The notes below the pieces were generated by a model. That model did not search any database. It was not told the origin of the DNA and saw only the letters and a list, made by a program, of their open reading frames with translations. Position numbers and translations under genes: made by a program. From contig NC_003910.7 in assembly GCF_000012325.1 (NCBI RefSeq), positions 744,001 to 808,000 on the forward strand: DNA of 64,000 nt. The letters run 5' to 3'. Of the stretch, positions 8,645 to 16,545 are shown in pieces; position 1 is the first letter of the stretch, and each line of letters opens with the position of its first letter. Source of the DNA: Colwellia psychrerythraea 34H. GTDB taxonomy: Bacteria; Pseudomonadota; Gammaproteobacteria; Enterobacterales; Alteromonadaceae.

Positions 8645-9083
8645 TTTACAACGAGTTTTTTGGAATGTTCGTTGTTTAAAAGTTCCCTATCTTGTGTCTG
8701 GATATATTATGGGTAGATATGCATCTACTATCGTCTATATAGCCACAATATCCATCTCTATTATATTTAAGCCAATCAACAGCTTTCCCCTAGCGTAATT
8801 TTTAAAAAATAGTTCAAGATAAAAATAATTTACTAAACCACATTCACCATCAATTAATTATTTTTTGATGGTTTGAACAATTGTTCTACTTCGCTAAACT
8901 TCGGTTTCAACCTAAAGCACCTATCCTTCTTTAAGCTAAAATAAATGAACAACTGAAAAATTAACTAATATTACCTATTTCTCTGCTTTACAATGAATCC
9001 TAAAATGCGTTATATCTATGTTGTGAGCATTGAAAAACGTGATGTGTAAGTTAAATATTTAATTATTAGGTAACTGAATAGAA
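8645..9083. other. Intergenic region after ppiC
   Basis: No coding frame is convincing here. It contains a stem-loop with 7-bp arms (CCATCAA at 8847-8853, TTGATGG at 8865-8871), immediately followed by a perfect 12-bp palindrome GAACAATTGTTC (8875-8886). These could be a transcription end for ppiC and an operator, but neither role can be shown. Confidence 0.4.
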
Positions 9084-9377
9084 ATGATAAAAGTAATTAT
9101 TGAGCGTGTGCTCGCAGAAGATATGGAAACAACCTACGATAATGAAATTCGCAAAACCTTAGCAGCAATAATGGCAGCAAAAGGTTATATTTCTGGTGCG
9201 TCATACACCAATGTTGATAACCCTAATATCAGAACGATTATCACCGACTGGGATAATGTTGGTTGCTGGAATCGTTGGTATAAATCACAAACCCGTCAAG
9301 AAGTTAATAAGACAATTCATTTAATGCTCAAGCAAGATGAAAAAATTAAAGTATTAATGTCCCAATCGCTCTCATAG
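9084..9377 (+). CDS. Small ABM-like (antibiotic biosynthesis monooxygenase fold) protein
   Basis: A 97-residue soluble protein. The pattern of an opening beta strand (MIKVIIERVL), a helix (EIRKTLAAIMAAKGYISGASYTN), a middle strand with conserved Trp (RTIITDWDNVGCWNRWYKSQTR) and a closing helix resembles dimeric alpha-beta barrel (ABM-like) proteins, a group that includes haem-degrading enzymes and quinone monooxygenases. No haem or substrate residue can be assigned from the sequence alone. It stands alone, preceded by AT-rich DNA and followed by a transposase relic. The fold call is moderate; the activity is unknown. Confidence 0.6.
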   Translation: MIKVIIERVLAEDMETTYDNEIRKTLAAIMAAKGYISGASYTNVDNPNIRTIITDWDNVGCWNRWYKSQTRQEVNKTIHLMLKQDEKIKVLMSQSLS

Positions 9378-9394
9378 CGGCAGTGCCTAGAAAT

Positions 9395-9530
9395 AAAGGG
9401 GTCAGAGCTACTTTGAATTTGTTGTTTACCTATCTATCTATTTCACTCTTACCGCTTCATCCTTCAATTTTTGTTTTAAATTGATCGTTTCCTGAAGCCA
9501 AGCCCATGTTTATAGCTTTTCTGTGGACGT
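9395..9530 (-). pseudogene. Relic of a Y1/RAYT-type transposase end
   Basis: Read on the minus strand, the frame gives AINMGLASGNDQFKTKIEG before a stop, which resembles the C-terminal part of REP-associated tyrosine (Y1) transposases (pattern KGLALGxDRFKxxIE). The sequence ending in GGGGTCAGAGC (9399-9409 on the plus strand) is a motif I associate with ends of such elements in marine gammaproteobacteria. Nothing else of the transposase remains; both recognitions rest on memory of the family. Confidence 0.45.
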
Positions 9531-9795
9531 TCGGCCAATAGCAAGTTTCTCTGGTTAGTTTCTATTTTAGAGCTGCTCCATTAAAACTTGTCGGAGCAGT
9601 TAATGGCATGAAAAATCTGTGACCATCGGAAAATTTGTTAAAGAGTAATTAGTCAGCTGTTTGTAAGTACCGTAGAAGCCGAAGAAAATTGTGCAGTTAT
9701 GGGCGAAAGACTTTACTCTTTTGTAAAACAAAGAAAGCCCGATATAAGTTGCCTTATACCAGGTTGTTAGTTTTACTTTTTAGGTAATCATTTAC
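9531..9795. other. Rest of the gap before the first S8 protease
   Basis: A stem-loop with 7-bp arms CTGCTCC (9573-9579) and GGAGCAG (9593-9599) is visible. Otherwise I see no gene; the region may be further decayed mobile-element DNA. Confidence 0.35.
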
Positions 9796-12165
9796 TTATG
9801 GGTTATAAGTTACGTCTAAGCTAACACCGCTTGCTGCAGAGTAACCGTAAACACCTATATGCCAAGTATCAGCTGCTGGGTTGGTAAATGCACAAGCTTC
9901 AGTGTTACCACTTTTGTATGGACGACAATCATACGTTGAAGAGGTCGGTTGAGAACCACGTCTAATATACATATCCGCATCACCTGTACCACCGCTCATA
10001 GCAAAATCTAATGTCGCCATGCCAGCAGGAACGTCAATGGTGTAGTATGTCCAAGCTTGTCGAGCAACACTAATATCTGTTACTGAAGCACTGCCGCCAG
10101 TAGCGCCGCCACCTGTGGTAGGTTCGGTGAAACTGCCTGTTAAACTAACTCCCGTAAATGCTGAATAAGCAATCATTTTAACGTGGTAAGTACCTGCTTG
10201 AACGCTCGCTATTGGACAGCTTTCAGTGTTACCGCCTTTATATGGACGACAATCATAGCTGCTAGTTGTTGGTGCTGAACCAAATTTAACATAAAGATCT
10301 GCATCACCAGTACCACCAGCCATAGCAAAGTTTAACTCAGTGGCACCAGCAGGAACTTCCATAGTAAAGCTAAGTTCTGTGCTTGAGCCAAGGTTGGTTT
10401 TAGCTACACCATTAGTAAGCGTATTACCTGTTGGTGGTGGAGGTGTTGTACCGCCGCCACAACTAGCTGCTAAAGCATCAGACGCTGCTTTTGCTTGTAC
10501 TAAGCCAAATCCTGTTTTGTCATCACGACCTGCTGCATCTAAATCAACCGCAGTATTTTTCAATGCACTACGTACATCGTCGGCAGTACAGTTTGGGTTA
10601 TTGCTCCATACTAATGCTGCAACACCTGTGACATGAGGTGTTGCCATAGAAGTACCATTATAATAGGCATAATCTTGTGAGCTATTAACGGTTAAGCTAG
10701 CGTTAGACCCTAATTGGGTCATCAGTTGTTGACCTAATGCACGGCTAACAGAAACGGTTGGTACAGTTACGTCAGTATTTGCATCAACTAGGAAAGGATT
10801 TTGTAAGCCAGGACGAGTACTGTCACTATAAACGATAACAGCAGATGCGCCAGCATCAGCACAAGCTTTAGCTGGGTTGATCTCAGGGTAATTACTCCCT
10901 TTTTGGTTATCATTACGCTCAGCTAAACAAATATTGCCATTTACGTTTGAACAGCTGTAGCTGCTACCTGAAATAGTACAGCTTGATAATACGCCATTGG
11001 CAGCACCATCAACATTGCTAACAACGAAGTTACCAGCACTTTGAATGTAATGAGTTTGAGGAACAACACTGTCATTACCATAGGTTGTTGAACCGACAGT
11101 AATAAAACCTAAACGACCATCACCAGCCACAGTAGATAAAATAGCTTCGCCAGGTGCAGATACTTCAACTTGGCTAGTATATTGAGAGAACTCAGCATGT
11201 TGGTTATTGCTGTCTAATGCGCCAACAGCCATAACTGCATCGTAAGAAGCTGGATATGACAGAGTAGCGTTACCATCGTTACCTGAAGCAGCAATAAGCA
11301 ATACACCAGTATCAGCAGCAGCTTGTAAGGCATTTTTTTCAGTGTTACTTGAACCAGAACCACCCAAGCTCATATTGATAACTTTAGCGCCGTTATTTAC
11401 ACAAGTATCAACTGCGTCAGATAAGTCGCCAGAGTAGCCCCAACCTGCTTCGTTAAATACTTTTACAATATGTAGATTAACGTTAGTGCTTGGCAAAATA
11501 CCAACAACACCTTCGCTGTTATTTACCCCAGCAATAGTACCTGCTACGTGTGTTCCGTGAGAACCACCATTTTCATACCAGTTACCTGTACCCGAGTTAT
11601 TGGTACCTGCAGCATTGTTTGCATTTAAATCTGGATTGTTACGTTGATAACCTGAATCGATAATACATACCGTCATGTTAGCGGCGTCATTATCAGTTAA
11701 TTGATCAGACTGGGTTTTTGATATTCCCCAAGGTTGGTTTTGCGCCATTAAAAAACGTTGATAATCTGGTTCTATCGATACAACAGAAGGGTGCTTGCGT
11801 AGTTTTTCAATGAATTTCTCAACATCTTTTACCGCATGCATTTCATCAAGAGCAATTACATGGCTATTATTTTTTAATATTTTAACGTGTTTTAAATTTA
11901 AACCGATTTTTTTAGCTAGACCAGGAGGAACACTCTTACCTTGCTTCTTATCTTTAAAGGTAATAATTAAACGGTCAGTGTAATCAGTGCGTTCAAGTTT
12001 TTGTTGAGCACGCCACTGCGCAAAACTAAGTGTTGAAGACTGCGCCGTAGTCATTTTTTCTGCTTTATTAAGTTGCGCTTGAGGTGTTGCATTACTCGCG
12101 GCACTAGTCACGGCTAAAACGGATAAGGCTATGGTACTTAATACGAGCTTTCTATTATTTTTCAT
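9796..12165 (-). CDS. Secreted subtilisin-like (S8) serine protease with PA insert and two PPC domains
   Basis: A 789-residue exported protease. Residues 1-26 are a signal peptide; an inhibitor_I9-like propeptide spans about 60-140; the S8 catalytic domain follows, with Asp170 (CIIDSG), His203 (GSHGTHVAG) and Ser506 (NGTSMATPHVTG). A PA-like insert with cysteines sits between His and Ser (about 355-490). After a Gly/Pro linker come two pre-peptidase C-terminal (PPC) domains near 582-682 and 696-785, each with GGTGDADxY and YDCRPYK motifs; such domains are usually cleaved after secretion. It is divergent from a second S8 protease, and with two more nearby forms a protein-degradation cluster suited to marine organic matter. 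Confidence 0.93.
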   Translation of the reverse strand: MKNNRKLVLSTIALSVLAVTSAASNATPQAQLNKAEKMTTAQSSTLSFAQWRAQQKLERTDYTDRLIITFKDKKQGKSVPPGLAKKIGLNLKHVKILKNNSHVIALDEMHAVKDVEKFIEKLRKHPSVVSIEPDYQRFLMAQNQPWGISKTQSDQLTDNDAANMTVCIIDSGYQRNNPDLNANNAAGTNNSGTGNWYENGGSHGTHVAGTIAGVNNSEGVVGILPSTNVNLHIVKVFNEAGWGYSGDLSDAVDTCVNNGAKVINMSLGGSGSSNTEKNALQAAADTGVLLIAASGNDGNATLSYPASYDAVMAVGALDSNNQHAEFSQYTSQVEVSAPGEAILSTVAGDGRLGFITVGSTTYGNDSVVPQTHYIQSAGNFVVSNVDGAANGVLSSCTISGSSYSCSNVNGNICLAERNDNQKGSNYPEINPAKACADAGASAVIVYSDSTRPGLQNPFLVDANTDVTVPTVSVSRALGQQLMTQLGSNASLTVNSSQDYAYYNGTSMATPHVTGVAALVWSNNPNCTADDVRSALKNTAVDLDAAGRDDKTGFGLVQAKAASDALAASCGGGTTPPPPTGNTLTNGVAKTNLGSSTELSFTMEVPAGATELNFAMAGGTGDADLYVKFGSAPTTSSYDCRPYKGGNTESCPIASVQAGTYHVKMIAYSAFTGVSLTGSFTEPTTGGGATGGSASVTDISVARQAWTYYTIDVPAGMATLDFAMSGGTGDADMYIRRGSQPTSSTYDCRPYKSGNTEACAFTNPAADTWHIGVYGYSAASGVSLDVTYNP

Positions 12166-12620
12166 CTGACATTAACTCCATCATTGATATTTCACGCTTC
12201 TTGCAGCAATCATTTTGACTGTTGTTTTGCGCATTATTTTTATAGGTTGCTTTAAGTGTTTAACAAAAAATCAACATTTATCAGATTGAATCTTTAGATG
12301 ATATTTATCTAGCAAATAATGGACGAATAGTAATAAAAAACCGACATTCTATTTTTTGTTTATTAAGCTAAGTTATTGAAAGTAATGAGATCTGTTTTTA
12401 TTTGTCGTGTTTGTTCGAAAGTTTGTCGTAATATTACTAGAGGGAGTTTTAGCAACTGTTACTATCGAATTATGCAAGAGGCAGGGAGCCAAGTTAAGCA
12501 AATGTATATATTACGTGAAGCATATAAAAGGAGAACGGACCGTTCATCTAAGCAATTAATCAATAAGTTAATCTACATAATAAGACGACTTAATAAAATT
12601 AAAGCAATAGTGGAGTACAT
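12166..12620. promoter_or_regulatory. Divergent promoter region between two S8 proteases
   Basis: This 455-bp gap separates two divergently read protease genes. A perfect 13-bp palindrome GAACGGACCGTTC (12533-12545) lies about 75 bp before the rightward gene and is a candidate operator. A frame of 82 codons runs through 12376-12624 but has no protein-like features and is not called as a gene. Confidence 0.45.
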
Positions 12621-14450
12621 ATGAAAATTTCTAAGTTTACAACCTCAGTTCTTACCTTAGCAGTTACCGCTGCATTCTCAGCTCAAGCAGCTGACGACAG
12701 ATACATTATTAAAGTAGACAACAGTAAAAAAGGTGTTGTAAAAGCTTTAGCGAAGAAACTAGGTGCTGATCTTAAAGTTGATGGTAATGGTTTTATTGCT
12801 GCAGCATTTTCAGGAAAAAATTTAGCTGATGTTAAAGGTTTACTAAATAATCCACATATTCAAATGGTCGAAGAAGATCAACGTCGTATGCCTTTATCAC
12901 TTTATAGTGACGATGTGGGTAATGCGATGACTGAGCAGCTAACTCCGTATGCTGTAGTGCAATCACAAGCCGATCAAGTAGCCTTTAATGCCAGCGCTGG
13001 AATGAAGGTTTGTATCATCGATTCTGGTTTAGATCGCTCTAATCAAGATTTCGAATGGAATAATATCACGGGTGATAATGACTCAGGAACAGGTAACTGG
13101 GATGAAAATGGTGGCCCACACGGTACACACGTTGCCGGAACAATTGGTGCTGCTGATAATAACGTAGGTGTTGTTGGTATGGCACCTGGCGTAGATATGC
13201 ATATTATTAAAGTATTCAATACTGACGGTTGGGGTTACTCTTCAGATTTAGCGTATGCTGCTGATAAGTGTTCAGCAGCTGGCGCTAATATTATCAGTAT
13301 GAGTCTAGGCGGTGGTGGTGCAAATAGCACTGAAGAAAATGCTTTTAAAGCATTTACTGCTGCGGGAGGTTTAGTGGTTGCTGCTGCAGGTAACGATGGT
13401 AATGATGTACGTTCATTCCCAGCTGGTTATTCATCAGTAATGATGGTTGGCGCAAACGATAATAACAATAACATCGCCGATTTTTCACAATACCCTAGTT
13501 GCTCTGTAACCAGTGGTAAAGGTAAAAGACAAACAACAACGACTGATGAAACTATTTGTGTAGAAGTAACTGCTGGTGGTGTTGATACTTTATCTACTTA
13601 CCCTGCGGGTATGGCTACTAGCGCATCAATGTCTGCCAATGGCGTTGATTTTGCCAGCTCTTCTATGGAAAATCCGGGTAATGCTATAGGTAATACTTAT
13701 TACATGGGTACCGCTGAAGCGACAGATTCTGGCGCTAATGGCAACATCTGTGTAATTGACCGAGGCGTTATTTCGTTCCACGATAAAGTTGAAAATTGTG
13801 AAAACTCAGGTGGTATTGGTGCAATTCTTATCAATAATGAAGCCGGCATGCTTTATGGCACATTAGGCGATACTAATGCGACGACTATCCCAGCAGTAGG
13901 TGCAACATTTGAAGACAGGGCGGATCTGTTAGCTGCTACAACTGCCATTCTAACTATTGGTACAAGTGATTACGGTTTCATGAGTGGTACTTCTATGGCA
14001 ACGCCTGCAGTATCAGGAATGGCTGCGCTTATCTGGTCTAACCATAATGAATGTACGGGTACTGAGATCCGTGATGCACTTAAAGCAACAGCGCAAGATA
14101 GTGGTGCTATAGGTCATGATGTTAACTTTGGTAGCGGTATCGTTAAAGCTAAAGCAGCGAGTGACTACTTAACGGCTAACGGTTGTGGCGGTGGTGTAAC
14201 ACCTCCTCCAGCGGGTGATATTACTTTGGATACAACGACTGGTCGTGCTAAAGGTAAGAACTACGTGGATCTAAACTGGAGTGGTGCTTCAGCATCAAGT
14301 GTTGATATTTATCGTGACGGTTCTTTAAGAACTACAACAGCAAACGATGGCTCTTTTAGAGATAGCTTTAGAGCTTCTGGCTCATTTACGTATAAAGTAT
14401 GTGACCAAGGTAGTGATAATTGTTCAAGTGAAGTAACGGTAAACTTCTAA
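12621..14450 (+). CDS. Secreted S8 serine protease with PA insert and FnIII-like C-terminal domain
   Basis: A 609-residue exported protease. The signal peptide ends near residue 23 (AQA-A); a short I9-like propeptide spans about 27-90; the catalytic triad is Asp134 (CIIDSGLD), His167 (GPHGTHVAG) and Ser458 (SGTSMATPAVSG). A cysteine-containing PA-type insert (NGNICVIDRGVISFHDKVENCE) occurs between His and Ser. After a Gly/Pro linker a C-terminal domain of about 75 residues (VDLNWSGASASSVDIYRDG ... YKVCDQGSDNCSS) looks like a fibronectin type III or related beta-sandwich with a disulfide. The close similarity of its catalytic core to the divergent neighbour suggests an old duplication with different C-terminal domains. 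Confidence 0.93.
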   Translation: MKISKFTTSVLTLAVTAAFSAQAADDRYIIKVDNSKKGVVKALAKKLGADLKVDGNGFIAAAFSGKNLADVKGLLNNPHIQMVEEDQRRMPLSLYSDDVGNAMTEQLTPYAVVQSQADQVAFNASAGMKVCIIDSGLDRSNQDFEWNNITGDNDSGTGNWDENGGPHGTHVAGTIGAADNNVGVVGMAPGVDMHIIKVFNTDGWGYSSDLAYAADKCSAAGANIISMSLGGGGANSTEENAFKAFTAAGGLVVAAAGNDGNDVRSFPAGYSSVMMVGANDNNNNIADFSQYPSCSVTSGKGKRQTTTTDETICVEVTAGGVDTLSTYPAGMATSASMSANGVDFASSSMENPGNAIGNTYYMGTAEATDSGANGNICVIDRGVISFHDKVENCENSGGIGAILINNEAGMLYGTLGDTNATTIPAVGATFEDRADLLAATTAILTIGTSDYGFMSGTSMATPAVSGMAALIWSNHNECTGTEIRDALKATAQDSGAIGHDVNFGSGIVKAKAASDYLTANGCGGGVTPPPAGDITLDTTTGRAKGKNYVDLNWSGASASSVDIYRDGSLRTTTANDGSFRDSFRASGSFTYKVCDQGSDNCSSEVTVNF

Positions 14451-14463
14451 TTTGAACCAACTT

Positions 14464-14493
14464 AAGTACTTGATATTCTTCTTTCAAGTACTT
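14464..14493. terminator. Hairpin just after the second S8 protease
   Basis: A perfect 10-bp stem (AAGTACTTGA/TCAAGTACTT) lies 14 bp after the stop codon without a T-run. It is adjacent to the stronger terminator at 14495. Confidence 0.5.
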
Positions 14494-14494
14494 A

Positions 14495-14527
14495 ATATCC
14501 AGCTCATTTATGGGGCTGGATATTTTC
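14495..14527 (+). terminator. Intrinsic terminator of the second S8 protease gene
   Basis: A 9-bp perfect stem (ATATCCAGC/GCTGGATAT) is followed by TTTTCGTTT. It is stacked directly behind another hairpin. Confidence 0.7.
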
Positions 14528-14698
14528 GTTTAAGCGACATTAACTTTTAATATTTATCACGCTAGAAATAAAAGTCATTGTGGTTAGGGTATGTTTAGTC
14601 TATGTTTTGTAGCGATGTGATTTTTTGTAACTTATTTTTAACAATTAGATCTTAAGTAAAAATAGATACGACAAGATATAAACAAAAACACCCTAATG

Positions 14699-14726
14699 CT
14701 TTCAAAATATGTTGATATTTTGAAAG
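14699..14726. promoter_or_regulatory. 28-bp perfect inverted repeat upstream of the third S8 protease
   Basis: Arms CTTTCAAAATAT and ATATTTTGAAAG flank GTTG, and the repeat ends 25 bp before the ATG, with a GGGGAA ribosome site between. It could be an operator or a 5'UTR hairpin. Confidence 0.5.
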
Positions 14727-14751
14727 ATGTATTGGGCATAGGGGAATTAAA

Positions 14752-16455
14752 ATGTCGAACAACTCAGTAAAACAATTAATCAAACCATTCTCATTGTTAG
14801 GCGTTATTGGCTTATCAATTTGGCTTATCAGTTTATTATTAAATAGCACAGCTAATAATAAAACTCAGTCTTATATTATCAGCTCAGCCGATTACTTATT
14901 GTTAAAAGAAAAGGTCCAAGCACTTAACCTAGTACCTTCACATGAACTTGCCATTATTAATGCTGTAGCGGTTGATTTGAATCAATCTCAGTTATCTCAT
15001 TTACAGCAAAGTCTGACTATTACGGTCACTAAAAACCATAGCGTAGAATTGTCAGGCGGTAAAGCCTGGGGGAAACGTAAATGGCAGCCTAAATCAGTTG
15101 TTAATGACCTGATTGATGCTTCTCCTGCCCATGCCGCCCGCAATTTTGGCGACGGAGTAACCATAGGCTTTTTGGATACCGGATTAGATCAGTTAGAAGG
15201 GACCTCAAACGGGCTAGGCTTATCTACTGATTTATATGGGCGAGATAAGTTCTGGGGAACGTATGACGCGATAAATAATAACCTCAGTAATTATAGTAAT
15301 GAAGAAAGTGGCCATGGTACTCATGTTGCTAGTATTGCAGGGAATGCAGACTATGATGTTTACGGTAAGGTCTATGGTGTTGCTCCTAATGCGTCATTAG
15401 TGGGTATTAAAGCTTTTGATGCTGAAGGCAAGGCAACCTATGCAGACGTTATTCGTGGTATTGAATGGGCACTTCAAGTTAAGGATCAGATTAACTTAAG
15501 AGTTTTGAATATGTCGTTCAGTGGGCCTGCTCGTTCTTATTATTGGGAAGATCCTTTAAACCAAGCGGTAATGAAAGCATGGCAAGCAGGCATTGTTGTC
15601 GTGGCTTCTGCTGGTAACAGTGGTCCTGATCCCATGACCATTGGTGTTCCAGGTAATGTGCCTTATATCATTACGGTAGGAGCGATGACGGATAATTTTA
15701 CAGAATCAGATCCAAACGACGACAAGTTAGCGACTTTTAGTGCGGCAGGACCTACTTTTGAAGGTTTTGTTAAACCAGAAATTGTCGCACCAGGTGGGCA
15801 TTTATCAGGTTTAATGGCTTATGATTCTCAAATCGTTCAAGAACACCCAGAGTTTCATGATGGCGGACGTTATTTTGAAATGTCAGGCACTTCTCAAGCA
15901 GCTGGTGTAGTGTCTGGTGTTGTGGCATTGATGTTAACGCAAGATCCAGCATTAACTCCAGATCAAGTTAAGTGTCGCTTAATGGACAGTGCTCATGCAG
16001 CATTTAATAATAACGGTGAACTTGCTTATAGTGTTTTCCAACAGGGTTCAGGCCTAGTGAATGTCGCTGATGCATTAACAAGTACTGCATCAGCATGTGC
16101 GAATCAAGCATTAGATATTGCTCAAGACTTAGAGGGAAATGAACATTTCTTTGGACCTTCTAATATCAATGAGGATGGAAATTTTTATGTTGAAGGTTTA
16201 GGCGATGAATATGTGTGGAAGTTAGATGATAGTAACCTTGGTGGTGATACTATAATTTGGCGAATGAATTTTGCTGAAGATGCGCTAGACTGGAAAAATA
16301 CAGCATCAACAGATACCATAATTTGGCGAATGAATGTCGAAACTAACACGATAATTTGGAGAATGAATGTTGAGTCAGATACCATCATTTGGAGGATGGG
16401 TATAGCGGATAGTACTACCAACATTAATGTTAATAATTGGGTTGAGCAACAATAG
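14752..16455 (+). CDS. Membrane-anchored S8 protease with C-terminal TIIWRM repeats
   Basis: A 567-residue subtilase. An uncleaved-looking hydrophobic helix spans about 13-31. The catalytic residues are Asp142 (GFLDTGLD), His188 (SGHGTHVAS) and Ser381 (SGTSQAAGVVSG), so it should be active. The tail carries the hexapeptide TIIWRM four times, at 500-505, 522-527, 533-538 and 544-549; the last three have an exact 11-residue period, and a weaker relative (YVWKLD) lies near 487. Related short repeats with NIVWG occur in other S8 proteases (from memory), but I do not know this version. A good GGGGAA ribosome site precedes the ATG. The next gene, a propeller regulator, is only 90 bp away beyond a terminator. 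Confidence 0.9.
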   Translation: MSNNSVKQLIKPFSLLGVIGLSIWLISLLLNSTANNKTQSYIISSADYLLLKEKVQALNLVPSHELAIINAVAVDLNQSQLSHLQQSLTITVTKNHSVELSGGKAWGKRKWQPKSVVNDLIDASPAHAARNFGDGVTIGFLDTGLDQLEGTSNGLGLSTDLYGRDKFWGTYDAINNNLSNYSNEESGHGTHVASIAGNADYDVYGKVYGVAPNASLVGIKAFDAEGKATYADVIRGIEWALQVKDQINLRVLNMSFSGPARSYYWEDPLNQAVMKAWQAGIVVVASAGNSGPDPMTIGVPGNVPYIITVGAMTDNFTESDPNDDKLATFSAAGPTFEGFVKPEIVAPGGHLSGLMAYDSQIVQEHPEFHDGGRYFEMSGTSQAAGVVSGVVALMLTQDPALTPDQVKCRLMDSAHAAFNNNGELAYSVFQQGSGLVNVADALTSTASACANQALDIAQDLEGNEHFFGPSNINEDGNFYVEGLGDEYVWKLDDSNLGGDTIIWRMNFAEDALDWKNTASTDTIIWRMNVETNTIIWRMNVESDTIIWRMGIADSTTNINVNNWVEQQ

Positions 16456-16468
16456 CTTGACCAACTCT

Positions 16469-16499
16469 AAGCCACTGTAAAAGCAGTGGCTTTTTTATT
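16469..16499 (+). terminator. Intrinsic terminator of the TIIWRM-repeat protease
   Basis: GCCACTG and CAGTGGC pair around TAAAAG, followed by six T and ATTT. It ends about 47 bp before the next gene's GTG start. Confidence 0.9.
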
Positions 16500-16545
16500 T
16501 CATGCTGTAAACTTCTAAATATCATCAATTTATAAGAGCTGTTTT

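Noticed and set aside
12376-12624. 82-codon frame between the divergent S8 proteases
   Set aside because: No ribosome site, no recognisable motif, cysteine- and basic-rich composition typical of read-through of AT-rich promoter DNA, and it runs into the protease start.
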